Shown here one piece after another: positions 37,801 through 52,600 of a stretch of 64,000 nucleotides of DNA (its first letter is position 1; each line of letters starts with the position of its first letter). This stretch comes from Nilaparvata lugens (lineage: Eukaryota; Arthropoda; Insecta; Hemiptera; Delphacidae): the NCBI RefSeq assembly GCF_014356525.2, contig NC_052508.1:37897113-37961112 (forward strand), read 5' to 3'. The translations under genes were made by a program, and so were the position numbers. Below the pieces are notes generated by a model. It was not told the origin of the DNA. It worked only from the letters and a program-made list of their open reading frames with translations, and ran no database searches.

Positions 37801-40469
37801 GGGCACGCATAATAATACCATGACTTCAAAAGAAAATATTGAAACCAAAGATCTTAACTCTACCGCTGGCAGCCCTCTGATTTGAGACTCAGTTATGTGT
37901 CACAGACTAGGCATTCATCTCAAGTCAGATGCCTTCAACAACTGTTTATATCTTGGCTGCCATCTGTCGGATTTCTTTGGAAACTATACCATTCGACTCA
38001 GAAGGCTTTTCACAACACAGTGTTGAAAACAATACCACTATAATATTCTTCTAACTTGATGCAGTTCTGTTTTTGTTAAATGCTCCCAGCTGTTACTGCC
38101 ACTGGCTAGTGATTGCATAAAATCAAGTGAATTATAAACAGTAATTTATATAACTTACTTTTGTGTGTTTTATTAGATTTAGATAATGATGATGATTATA
38201 GTGATTTTTTTCAAGTGATAGTTCCGACAATATTGAGGTTAATAGTATTGAAAGCTTATACCCAAACAATAGAGGTTGGGTACTAGTTAGGCTGTGGTTA
38301 TAACTTTTTGGGATATAAATCTTTTATTATGCAATTTTACAGGCTATTTACATATTATAAATGTAGATTACTCTAAGGAGTATTTCAGTAATTTATTCAA
38401 GTGATAGTTTGGACATTACTTAGGTATTGAATGCTCTAGACCCAAACGATGTTTATGTTTATGTTTTAAACGATGATTATATGAAATTTTAGTTACCCGT
38501 ATTAAATATTTTTGGATGTAAGTCCTTTATTATGCAATTTTACAGGCTATGAATTTACATATAAATGTAGATGGCCCTAAGGAGTATTTTAGGTATTCTA
38601 AAATCTGTGTAGTGTTCAGTGAAAAAAACTTATGAGTGATAGAAAATTGAAAAAAATTCAAATGGATTTCAAATTTCGAATATTGGATCATATGACATAA
38701 ATTTTTTTTTTGTGAGTTTTATTTCCACATATAATTATTCTTTGGGATTTATTGAGAAAAATGATGCATGATACATTATCTTATGTGCTTTTAAAATCCT
38801 ACAATTATTCAAATAATCCTCTGAAAACATGCCGAATTTGGCTTGCCAGTTCAGACAAAATCAAAGATGCATACCTCTTTGAGGTCTTTGATCGAATCTA
38901 TAGACCTTATAGAAATACAGAAATAGACTGGCTTATCCATACATCTGTGTAATCACTTGTCAGCTGATTGATTATGAATAATTCTATAGTCTGATTATCC
39001 TATCTTCAGAGTAGATGATTTATTACTTTCCTTGCCCTATTACCATAGGTAAGGAAAGTATTGATTTCAAAAAAAATTAAGGTACCCCAATTTCTAAATT
39101 TCTATATGTTTCAAGGTCCCCTGAGTCCAAAAAAGTTGTTTTTGGGTATTGGTCGGTGTGTGTGTGTGTGTTTTCAAGAAAATCACAAAAAACCTGTTTT
39201 TGACAACATTTTCGCCATTTAAGGTCCCATCTTGAAATGCATTTGATCGAAATTGTTCATGTTGGATCCTTATAGTGTAAGGACCTTAAGGCTGTGCAAA
39301 GGCTAAAAATAAACTTTCTACTGGTGATTTTTCAAAGTTTTTTGATTTTTATATCATCAAGCTATCAAATTGAAAAAGCTTTCTCAGGAAAACATTTTTT
39401 TTTCTGATCATTACTTTTTGATATATAAGCGTTTAAATTTTTGGGACAGAACATTTCAATTTCGGTAAGAGATAAATCCATGAGATTTATAGGATAGATT
39501 CTTCATGGTATTTATTGTTTTATTGTATTTATTAAAACAAAAAAATCTGAAAACATCAATTTTTAAGATAGTTATTCAATTTACTAAAAATAACCAAAAA
39601 TAACTTTTAGTTGAGTTATTTTTGGTAAATTGAATAACTTTTTCAAAAATTGATATTTTCAGAAAATTTTTGTTTTAATAGATCAACGACTATACCATGA
39701 AGAATCCATCCTCTAAATCTCATTGATTTATATCTTACCAAATTTGAAATGTTCTGTCCCAAAAATTCAAACTTCAGGTGCTCATATCTCAAAAAGTAAT
39801 GATCGGAAAAAAATGTTTTCCTGAGAAAACTTTTTCAATTTGATAGCTTGATGATATAAAAATCGAAAAACTTTGAAAAATATCACCAGTAGAAAGTTTA
39901 TTTTTAGCCTTTGCAAAGAAAGACTTAAGGATCCGACATGAACAATTTCGATCAAATGCAATTCAAGATGGCGGCTAAAATGGCAAAAATGTTGTCAAAA
40001 ACAGGATTTTTTGCGATTTTCTCGAAAATGGCTCCAACGATTTTGATCAAATTTATACCTAAAATAGTAATTGAAAACACCTAAAAACTTACATTAGAAA
40101 TGGGGGAAATTTTCGGAGACTGTGTCTCCTTTCTCAACCGAGAAGACTGCAGTTTTGAATCCAACGGTTGTGTGACCACAGAGTACGCACGGAGCCTCAA
40201 TTGTAGCAGCAGAAACCACAGATTACGCGGTGCAGACGGATGGAGAGAAAAAGGGTACAGATTCAGGAGACATTATAGGGTATTAGGTGGCGGTTACAAA
40301 CGGGATATTTAAGATTTGAGTGAGTTATGAATAAGGAAAGGTATAGGCTTATGAATTGACAGAAAAGAGGAGATTTAAAATTAGAAATAGAAAAAGAATT
40401 AGACTAAAATTGGAGAAAGGAATTGTAGAATTGAACTTGAATTGAATTTATTTTTCATTTTATTCAACA

Positions 40470-40542
<73 letters not shown>

Positions 40543-43500
40543 TATATATAAGATTAGCTCGACTTAATTTGAAAGGTAGTTTAGATGGTATAAACCATCA
40601 TTATGGTTTTTAATCATTAATATCATTACCACCATATATTACAATAATGAGTGACTAATCAGAGCAGTTCACACGATGGAAAATAATTCCTACTTCCTTA
40701 TCTGCCGAGAATGATGGAGTCTATTACCAATGGTATCAGATGTAAGATGATATTTTCTATGAATCGATTTACAATAATAAAAGCTATCAGTTATTTTCAA
40801 CTGCTACAATGAATTTGAATTGACGTGATTAGAGATAGAAATACTCTCTATAAATTTATTTATTTATTTATTTACAATGCAAATAACACTAATGTGATAA
40901 CATTGAAAGGGGGATGTTTCACAGAGACAAGTTCTCACAGAGACAAGTAGTGGTTTTGAACGATATTAGTGTCACAGAGACAAGTTTCACAGGAGCAAGT
41001 ATTTCTATAAATGGCAGTCTCACAGGAACAAGTTCCCACAGAGACAAGCAGTTTCATAGAGACAAGGTCTCCGTCCAAAGTAGTAGCGCTATAAATGGCA
41101 GTCTCACAGAAGCAAGTTCCCACTGGAACAAGGTGTTTCACAGAAGCAAGGTCAGTGTCATAGAGACAAGGTAGCGAATGTAGGAAGAAGTTAGGCGTGT
41201 TGCCTACATCTGAACTTGAAGGCACTCCATTATTTGTTCTAGTAAATTGAATGTCTGCTGTTTTTTAATCATGCAGGTATATGATTATGATTGAAGGTTT
41301 ATCATATAAGATAGGGATGGGTTGGTAACCTATTAGAATTAGATAGAAGATAACTTAAATAAATAAATAAATTGAGTTCTATGCAAATGTAATATATTTC
41401 TAACAAACTCCAAGATAACTATTCCAATATATCTAATGCGTATACATATAACCTTCAACCCGAAAGAGTAATCAATATGAATATGAAATGGAATATATAA
41501 AAGCCAAATAGCCTACCACTGACCTATTCATCACCGCTTCTTAAAAACCACATGGCCAAAATGGTTTTTCATTATAATTCCTTCTTTCGTAATAAATTAT
41601 TTATGCTTTTGTACTCCTGAGCGAAGCTCGGTCCCCAATATTATGAGCTAATCATCTCTTCTTTTTCCGAGCTGCGGTCTCGAATTGTAAATTCAAATTG
41701 ATATAATATTAACTCCAGACAGTCACAGAGTAAAGCTGCGTCAACACCAATAGATTCTATTAGATTGAACATAACTTATCATACACATGATGAACATATG
41801 TGTTTTTCATGTGCCGTTCAATCTATAATAATTGTGAGGATTAAGTTATTAACATTTCGTTAATAACTTTGGTGTAAACGCAGCTTTAGATGCCAAGATT
41901 TATCATGGCGTTCCGAGTTACGGATGATAATGTCAATGAAAAACTTCATTTTCCTCATAAAATCTTTCCCATAGAAAATTTAACAGATTGTTGTTCTACA
42001 AGCGTCTCTACATGTTACAAAATGAAAATCCCAGTGAAAAACAAAAAGTGCCACTTGATAATTCCCAAATCATCTTTTTAATCGTAGCTCTGATTCAACT
42101 GAGCAATAACTTTCTGAACTTACTGAGTTAATAAAGTAACATTTAAAATTATCATAAGCGCAATGGGACTTGGGATTCCATCAATTCAGAATAAGTATTA
42201 TACCGGTATTCATTTTTACAGGATTGAAGTAGTGCAACATTTAGATTAGCACACCAATAGATTTTATTTGTAGCGGAGTGAGTTCATTACTTTCATATCA
42301 AAGTTCTACTTTTTCCATTATGATATAGTACGACTACTGCAAAACAATGTCTGGTAGCCCTGGTAATGTAATGTAATGTAATGTAATGTAATGTATGGTT
42401 GATTGGAAGTCTCCAACCAGCCTGATCAGATTTCTTAGTGGGGCCATTGGCAAACATTTTATAAAAGCCCTGATATTATTACAATGACTTTATTCCTAGT
42501 AGATAGCATTTCTAGTAGATGGCTGAATATTCTCGTTACCACATTGCAAAGGATGTTCAGTGAGGTCTACTGTTATCTGGACTACTAGAGTATTGTAACT
42601 CCTAATGTCAGATTGAGTAAGAGCTTGAAATTTATTCCTATCTAGTGTACTCCATGTTCAATAATCTGCCTTTATCTTATATTAGAAGAAACTTGCCTCT
42701 GAATAAATTAAAAAACGCACTAAATGTAATTCTGAATGAAAATGCTTATTGTTCCGTAAATTAATTTTCAAATTGTTGAAAATATGATATTCAGTGCTGT
42801 GAGTTTATAAATAGTTTATGTCTTTTTTCAATGTATGACTTAATTTATTCAATTGTACTGGGTGATGATAATTATGACTTGATAAGACTGATTTGATGAA
42901 TGATAACACTATTCATAAGATGACTACTAAGATGTTATGAATTGAATTGCTCATTTATTGTATAACAGACTATAAGCTGAATCCTTTAGACAAGGCCTAT
43001 TCGCCTAATCTACATCCAAATTGTTTGTATTTATCGGTCAATACATTTCTTATTCCTAGACGCCAGCTAAGAAAGGGGTTTCAATTTTCGTAGAATAAGC
43101 ACGTAATTCAAAACTGTATGTTTTTCAAAAAATGTTGTGATTTCAAATTCAAATTTCGTTTATCACACACATAGGCTATACGAGAATTAAGAATTAATGA
43201 GAAAGTGTCCCGGAATAAGGTTTATGATTTTTGTTCTTCTGTATTTATACTAAGTGACATATTTATCAGTGATGGCTCTTAAACTGTAGGTTTATTATTA
43301 AATAACGAGTTTGGAGCACCAGAAAAATGGGATTATATTTTATTATAATAAATATTCAAAATTACGTTTCCAACCCACAATTATTGTCTTATTGTCATGT
43401 CCTTAAAGTTACTGTAAACCATATCAGTTGGGACTAATCAAGGTTTATTTAGGGTGGTTTTAATTATTAGTTTATGTGTTACAAATAGTTCACCTAGATT

Positions 43501-43587
43501 TAGATGGCAATTGAAACATTATTGATCTAACTAAAGCTTGATATTAGTGTCAAAGACAGAAATCTGCGTTTTAATTCATTATCATGT

Positions 43588-43618
<31 letters not shown>

Positions 43619-46600
43619 AACATTGGAAAAAGACGTTCGAAAATTTCTTAGAAGGAACGACAACCAAAGACAAAATGAAAATATTGGTAAACTTCTTATC
43701 ACCTGCTTTATACGAAATTGTGGAAAGCTATACTTCATATGAAGAAACTATATCCATGTTGGAAGATATGTTCGTTAAACCGAAGAACGAAATTTATGCA
43801 CGATACTGCCTTGCTAATGCAAAACAACAAATAGGTGAGTCCATTGATCACTACTATTCTGAACTAAAAAGATTAAGCTTATCATGTAACTTCACTAGAG
43901 TGTCAGCCGAAGAAAACAAAAACGAGCATATTAGAGATGCTCTTGTTTCAGGGTTATGTTCTATTGAAATTAAAGAGAAACTTTTTCAACAAGGAGATTT
44001 GAGTCTACAAGAAACCGTTTCCCAAGCACGTGTTCTTGAATCCGCAAAAACATATGCCGACTCCTTTAAAAGTACTTGTTATACAAACTCTGTTGAAGAA
44101 AATAAAAACATAAGCTTGAGTGAATCTTTCTCAGATGTTAATGCTGTAACCCAAAATCGACAGGCAATTGTAGAGAAATCCGTTCAATGCCAACGTTGCG
44201 GATATAAAAAACACTCAAATTCTCAAGAATGTCCTGCAATAGGAAAGACTTGTCATAAATGTTCCCGAATTGGACACTTTTCCATGTGTGTAAAAGTAAA
44301 ACGCTCAAAGAAAAACTAACTACGTCAACTATTACTGCAGCTGGTATAGCCAGTAATCTTTCTAAAGCTACAATTATTGTTTCGGTGAATGGAATAAATA
44401 CACCAGCTCTTATTGATACCGGAAGTGTTGCCAGTTTTATTGATGAAAAATTTGCAAAAACAAATAAATTTAAAACTGCATCAGATTCTTGTTTTATAAG
44501 ATTTGCATCTGTTCAACATAACACCGCTACAAAAGCATGTGTTTATAGCAATATTGTGTACAAAGGAAATGAATACAACAATATTAAACTCTTGGTATTA
44601 AAAGAATGCTGTTGCAATGTGATACTTGGTCACGATTTTTTGATGAATCACTCTACAATAAGTTTAGCATTCAATGGTAATAAACAGCCTCTTGTAATAG
44701 ATAATAATTCTACAACCACACCACCCTTGAAAGATTGCCTCTTGGTGGAGGCCATGATAAAACCATGTTCCCTTTTCAATGACTTGACTCCCGATTGCCA
44801 CCCAATAACTACCCGATCCAGAAGACACCCACAAGATGACTATGAATTCATGAAGAATGAGGTCAATCGCCTCCTTACAGAAGGAATAATTGAGGAAAGC
44901 CAGTCCAGTTGGCGTGCCCAGCCTTTCATTGTAACCAATGGACAGAAGAAACGAATGGTCATAGACTATTCACAGACTATTAATAAATTCACAAATTTAG
45001 ACGCATACCCTCTCCCATTGATCGAAGATCTTGTAAACACAATTGCCAAGTACAACTTTTTAGTACTGTAGATTTCAAGTCAGCTTACCATCAAATACCG
45101 ATTCTTGAGAATGAACGACATTACACTGCCTTTGAAGTAGGCCGAAAACTTTATCAGTTCAAACGAATACCATTCGGAGTAACCAATGGAGTAGCTGCCT
45201 TCCAACGTACAATAAACGGACTTATAGAAAGAGAGAATTTGAACGACTGCTTTGCCTATTTGGATGATGTTGTCATTTGCGGTTCAGATCAAGAAGAACA
45301 TGACAGAAATCTTAAGAAATTTCAACAAGTAATTGAATTGTATGGCTTGACTATAAATGAAGAAAAATGTAAATTTTCAAAAAAATCATTGAAGTTCCTT
45401 GGGTATGAGATAAAACATGGAGAAATTAAACCTGACCCAGAACGCCTTGCACCACTCATGAACTTTCCACCCCCAAGAAATGCTAAAGAAATGAAACGAC
45501 TCATGGGATTACTGGCTCATTACTCCCGATGGATTAAAAACTTTTCTCAAAAGATTCACCCCCTTGTCCACATACAGAAATTCCCTCTATCTCAAGATCT
45601 GATGGAAACTTTGGAATTGTTGAAAAATGAAATTGCTTCCGCGGTACTGCTCTTTGTTGATGAAAATGTACCATTCATAATTGAGACAGATGCATCAGAT
45701 TTTGCAATTGGTGCAACATTAACACAAAATTCTCGACCAGTAGCCTTTTTCTCACGAACTTTGTCCCAAAGTGAAACCAGGCATTCAGCTGTTGAGAAAG
45801 AAGCCTATGCCATTGTGGAGTCTATAAGAAAATGGAGACACTATTTACTACGAAAACAATTCACTTTGATCACTGACCAAAAATCAGTCACATTCATGTT
45901 TGGCACTCAACACAATAGAAAAATAAAAAATGAAAAGATACAAAGGTGGCGCCTAGAATTATCTGAATACAAATTCAACATAGTCTACAGACCTGGAAAA
46001 GAAAATGCACCAGCTGATGCACTCTCTCGTATATGTATTACAGCTGGTTGTTCAACATTGAACTCAGCTTTGGCAAAATACCATGATGAACTTTGTCACC
46101 CTGGTGTAACTCGTTTCTACCACTGGCTCAGAATGAAAAATCTCCCCTATACTGTAGATGATGTAAGGAAAATTTGCTCCAATTGTGCAATTTGCTCTGA
46201 AATAAAACCACAGTATATGAAGACAAAAGGAAATCTCATAAAGGCAACAAAACCTTTTGAACGAATTAATATGGACTTCAAAGGACCCGTACAATCAAAA
46301 ACAAGAAATAAATACCTACTGGTGATGGTTGATGAGTACTCAAGATTCCCTTTTGTATTTCCTTGTCCAGACATGACTGCGAGAACAGTCATAAATTGCC
46401 TGGTCTCATTAATATCAATGTTTGGCCTTCCAAGCTATATTCACACAGACAGAGGAACATCCTTCATGTCAACTGAGTTGAAGAGCTTTCTTGGCTCAAA
46501 AGGGATAGCAACTAGTAGATCAACGCCTTACAATCCGAGAGGGAATGGTCAAGTAGAGCGATATAATGGAATTATATGGAAAGCAATAACACTAGCTCTA

Positions 46601-49600
46601 AGATCACGAGGACTTGATTCAAATCGATGGGAGGAAGTGTTGCCTGATGCACTTCACTCTATTCGATCTCTTTTGTGTACTACAACAAATTGCACCCCTC
46701 ATGAACGAATGTTCCTACACATGAGATCCTCAACAAATGGACAGTCACTACCATCTTGGCTAATGAGCCCAGGACCAGTTTGGCTGAAGAAAATGAACCG
46801 AAATTCAAAGCAAGATTCATCAGTAGAAGAAGTTGAATTGATTGAGGCAAACCCAGAGTATGCTCACATTCGTCGCCCTGATGGACAAGAGTCCACTGTG
46901 TCGCTCCGTCATCTTGCCCCTAAGATAACACGAAAATCTAGCCGGGTAGAATGATATGATAAACCACATGTTTTCGTTGTCATTGATTCATTCATAAATA
47001 TCAAATGTTGTTGATCCGTTACTAGTAGAAAGTCATGTTCAATTTTATTTGATTAAAGCTCTACAAATGAAGAGTTTACTTATTTCAACTACCCTGCTCA
47101 TAGACTATGTTCACTGAAGCGTAAAACCAAAGTTAACCAAATGCTTCTATTTCTAAAAATTCTATTGCCAGGTATAAAAGTACTGCACTTTTGGCGGCAG
47201 GAAGAAGATGAACAATAATAAGGAGAAAAAATAGAGATAGGAGAAGATTATAACCGTTGAGTACACTATTTTATCTATAACCACTCTTTTGACGAATTGA
47301 AAACTTATAAATTACTGGTGGTACTCCCATACAGTAACAGTCAGGGGTGTATTCAAATACCGTTGGATAACATCTTTCCAATATTGTTACATTCATCTAG
47401 AAGTATATAATCTGTTCTTTCTTACATTGATATCACTTATCTATAAGTTACTGCAGAATCAAAATTATTTTATATTGACTGAACAATTAAAAGTCACATT
47501 GAAATAGTTATTTTGGAGTTTGGTGGAAATAATACATTTACATGGAACTCAATTTATTCATTAAAGGCAATCTACATAATTCGAATAGGTTCTGGTAACA
47601 CATAATGATAAAATAGGTGTGTCAATGAATTAATGAAGCCTAACAACTTGAAATATATTTCAAATTATTTAAGATTAAATTGATTCCACCTCGGTGCAAG
47701 TCAGCTTCACATTTGTACATGTATCATTGTATCGAATTATTAAATATTTGATGATTTTGGTAAAACAACATTTTAATCCTGGACTAGTAGTTCTATGAAC
47801 AGTAGACCTCGCGCAGTTATAAAACACAGCCTCGTCTCATACTGTCCATAAAAGTAAATCCTGTTTGTATGTTGTGTCGGCAAGATGTCGATGTGAAAAC
47901 GGCTAATGGCTGTTGGGGTTAGTGTATCAAAAATATGCTAACATCAAAATCTAATCTCCTTCAACTTACTGGCAACAGGTCAGACCGAGTTGAAAGCAGA
48001 TAAAGGTCGAGAGAAAATACTATGTTTTCTTTCCGTTATTAATTGCATGCGTCATTGCATGCAATGAATAGTCAACACGACAGCTGATTTTTTACTAAGT
48101 TACATTGATATATTAATTGCATGCGTTATTGCATGCAATTAAAAATCCACTCAACAGCTGAATTATTATGGATGATTCTATTCTGGGCCGCTCTGTTTCG
48201 ACATCTTGGAGAGAAACCCTTTAAGAACATCGTTACCATCTATAGCAACCCGAAGATGTGCGCCTCCACGTTGGTGCGGCTGGATAACACTTACTCCCAT
48301 GAAGGGTACGGAGTAAGTCAACCGAAACGAAACAATCAAGGGAAGACAGCGCTCGTAAGCCGTGGTGAAGGCAAGCTGTCTAGGAGAAGGTAACTCTAAA
48401 CAAATCCCCTGGTCCTCCAGGTTGGGGGTTGGGCGAAGTGTTAACTGCTCTTCACCATAAAAACTCATTGTTACGAAAACCTACACAGCAGCCTCGGACG
48501 GATCGGATTTCAGGAAAAACAAAACGGCAAGCAAAAAAAAGTAATGATTTGGTATTTGGAACATGGAATGTGAGGACAATGTTGAGAGCAGGAAAAATGA
48601 ATGAAATTGCTGAAGAAATATTGAAATATAAGTTTGATTTGGTTGCATTGCAAGAGGTGAGATGGAAAGGCCAAGGAAGAATTGATAAAAGCAACTACTC
48701 TCTCCTGTATAGTGGTCCAGAGCAACGAACTGGGATGTTCGGAACAGGGTTCATTGTGGCTAAGAAATTGAGAGGAGCCCTGATGGAGTTCGAAGCATTA
48801 AATGAGAGAATGTGTCGAGTACGCCTTAAGGGAAAATTCAGAAATGTTTCTGTTCTGTCAGTCCATGCTCCCACGAACGAGAAAAATATTGCTGAAAAAG
48901 AAGTATTCTATGAACAATTGGAAGAAGTATGTGCTGAAATATCTAAATATGATCAATTAATCGTTATGGGAGATTTCAATGCCCAGATTGGAAAGGAAAG
49001 TTACTTACAACAAGTGGCAGGGAAGTATACTCTTCATGAAAAAACAAATGAGAATGGGTTTCTTCTTGGTCAGTTTACCATCAGAAATGACATGCAAATT
49101 AGGAGCACTCAATTCCCACATAAGAGTATTCATCTTGGAACTTGGAAATCACCAGATGCAACAACAATCAATCAGATTGATCACGTGATAGTTGACTCCC
49201 GTAATGCATCATCAATCATTGATGTAAGAAGCTGTAGGGGACCTAATTGTGACTCTGACCATTTCATTGTGAAGGTAGTAGTGAGACAGAGGCTGTCAAT
49301 GCTGGCGGGTAAACAAAAGGTTGTGCCTATAAGATGGGATGTTGAAAAGCTGAAGAGTGAAAGAGTCCGTAGTGAATACCTCAGACTAATACAGGCAAAA
49401 ACTTTGAGCTCTTCAGAAGCAGATGGTGTTGAAGAAGTATGGACAAAGCTAGCCAATGGCCTGAAGGAAGCAGCAAATGAAGCAATTGGTCAGAAAAGAT
49501 GGAAAAGGAATGAGGGATGGTACGATAATGAGTGCAGGGAAGCAATTAGAGAGAAGAATGAAGCCAGATCTCGAATGATACAACGAGAAACAAGAAGAAA

Positions 49601-52600
49601 TTATGAAGATTACAAGGAAAAACGAAGAATTGCCAATAGAACATGCAGGACAAAGAAAAGAGAAGCTTTGAACAAACAGTTAGAAGAAATTGAAAGCTTA
49701 TATAAACAGAATGAGACGAAAAAGTTCTATAGAGCGATGGAAAGAATAAATAAAGAATATAGACCAAGAATTATTTCATGCAAGGACAAAAGAGGGAGAG
49801 TTTTGAATGGAGAGGATAATATCATGGAGAGATGGGCAGAGCATTTCAGAGAACTGTTAACAGTAACAGATATCAATGAGGAGAATGTACATGAAGGAAC
49901 AGGGGAGCCACTTAGTATTGAAGCGGAGTTTGTTGCAGGGCCAACATTAGAGGAAACAGAAATGGCTGTAAAGCACCTAAAGAATGGAAAGGCAGGTGGC
50001 CAAGATAATATATCGGCAGAAATGATAAAGTATGGTGGTGATGACACAGTCAAGAGAATACATGAGCTGATAAGTATGATATGGAGAGATGAAACTATGC
50101 CTCAAGATTGGAACATAGGTATAATATGTCCAATTTATAAAAAAGGCGATAAACTGGACTGTAATAACTATCGTGGAATAACTCTTCTCAGTGTAGCTTA
50201 TAAAGTCTTATCAAGTATTCTTAACAATAGAATTAAGGCCTACACAGAACAAGTGCTTGGAGAATATCAATGCGGATTCCGGCCAGAAAGGGCAACAGCA
50301 GATCAAATCTTTACAATCCGGCAAATCGCAGAAAAATTTTATGAGCATGACCTGGATTTACATATTTTATTTATTGACTTCAAGCAAGCCTTCGATAGCA
50401 TAGTGAGAAGTGAGCTATGGAAAACATTGGAGCAATACGCCTTACCAAAAAAGCTCATTAATCTAGCAAAAATGACAATGAGTAGGACTGCAGCAATGGT
50501 CAAAATTGGTAATAGAAGGAGCAGCACTTTTGAATTTAACACAGGTGTCAAACAAGGCGATGGACTATCTGCAATCCTATTCAATATTGCATTACATAGA
50601 GCTATTGAAGGATTAGACAGGGGAAATATTTTCCACCGAATGTATCAGGTATGTGCATATGCGGACGATGTAGCAATAATTGCAAGAAGGAAAGATGTCC
50701 TACAGGAAACGTATTTGTTGCTAGAAAGAGAGGCGAATAAGATTGGCTTGATAGTGAATGAAAGAAAAACGAGGTACATGAAAATATCAAGTAGTCAAGC
50801 AAGAAGAGTTCCACAAAACCTCCGAATTGGAAATAAAATCTTTCAAGGTGTAAGGAACTTCAGCTACTTGGGAGTTGAACTAAATAACGAGAACAAGATG
50901 GGTTACAGCATAAAGCAAAGAGTATTGGCTGGAAATAGAGCATACTTCAGTAACATGAAACTTTTGAAGAACAGGCTCATATGTAGAAACACGAAACTTA
51001 AAATATATGAGAGCCTAATTCGACCTGTTGTAACGTACGGCTGTGAATCTTGGACGTTAACAAAAGAAGACAAAAACCATTTAGGCGTTTTTGAAAGGAA
51101 AATCCTAAGAAAGATTTATGGTCCAGTTAAAGAAGGAGAGGAGTGGAGGAGAAGAACTAATTCAGAGCTCGAGGCATTGATGAAAGGCCGAAATATTTTA
51201 AAATTTATAAAGGCACAGCGGCTTAGATGGTTTGGACATATCTGTAGAATGAACGAAAACAGAATGCCTAAAATAATATTCAAGGAGAGGCTACATTCAA
51301 GAAGAAAGATAGGAAGGCCGAGAATAAGATGGGAAGATGAAGTGAGAGACGATCTCCAAAAAATGGGATATAGAGGATGGAGACAATTAACAGAGGACCG
51401 AGAAGCGTGGAGAGCTGTAGTGGAGGCGGCCAAAGCTCATATTGGGCTGTAGTGCTAAAGAAGAAGATTCTATTCTGATTTTTACTGTAATATTGGCGTT
51501 CGAAGGAGACTTTACCTATTGTATTAACCTTAAAATGCAAAATTTTCAAAAAACCTTGTATATACGTCGAGGCACAATTTAAAAAGAAATATACCTGTCA
51601 AATTTCATGGTAATCTATTGCTGCGTTTCGCCGTAATTGCGGAACATATAAACATAAAGAGAAATGCAAAGCCGTCGACTTGAATCTTAGAACTCATTTT
51701 GCTCGGTCAATAAATCGAAATTTTAAGAAACCACAAATATCCTGGATGAAAAGGGGAATCAATTGTTATGTATAGATTTGAATCTGAATGTCTAGGATCC
51801 ACTAAACAGTCTACTAAATTCATCATTTTCTCTCCACAGGAGAAACGTTTAAAGCTGGCTTCAAATGATGTCACCACATTATTAACATATGTAAATTATA
51901 TATTTATATATGTATGTCACGTGGATTGAAGGAGCGTTGTTTGTGACGTTGTTTGTTGATTGAAGGAAGATTCTATTTTACTATTTAAATAAATCATAAT
52001 GTAATTTACTTATCCACTTCGAGATTTACATAGTGATAATAAGTAGGAAATGAAATGTATAGCAAACACTTCAGTTGCTATGTAGGCCTACTGTATTGTA
52101 TTCTGTAGTGTCTTATTTTTTACTAAAGTGATGAAGTATCAGAAAATACTATCATTCAGCATTGTTATGTATTATTTTCAATGTCATTTTTTCTCTTTCT
52201 TTTCAATAATTTAAAATTTGTTATTATTTTAAATAAGTAGATAACTTAACTATTGTTTGTTTTTAATCATATTATTTGTATTTATTTTTTTCGTATTGTT
52301 ATAATACTTGATAGAGAGTTGAGTGTAAGAGAGGGTCGACTGCGCCCTAACTTCGCTTTCTAAGAAAAATAAAGGCAGTCATTCTATTCTATTCATGTCA
52401 CCATAATATATATATATATATATAAAAACAGATGACATCCAATTTATTAGAGCAAATGGAATGCCTTCATCTTCATGTGTAGGCAACACACCACACCAAC
52501 CTTGCTCCTGTGAGACTGACCTTGTCTCTGTGACACTACACTTGTTCGAATGGGACTCTACCCCTCTTCTTGTTCCACTGACACTACTTGTTCCAGTGAA

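Noticed and set aside
40100..40312. 70-codon [14 protein letters not shown]...
   Set aside because: Lies in a dispersed repeat also found inverted at 53.9 kb; no domain and no extension of the frame.
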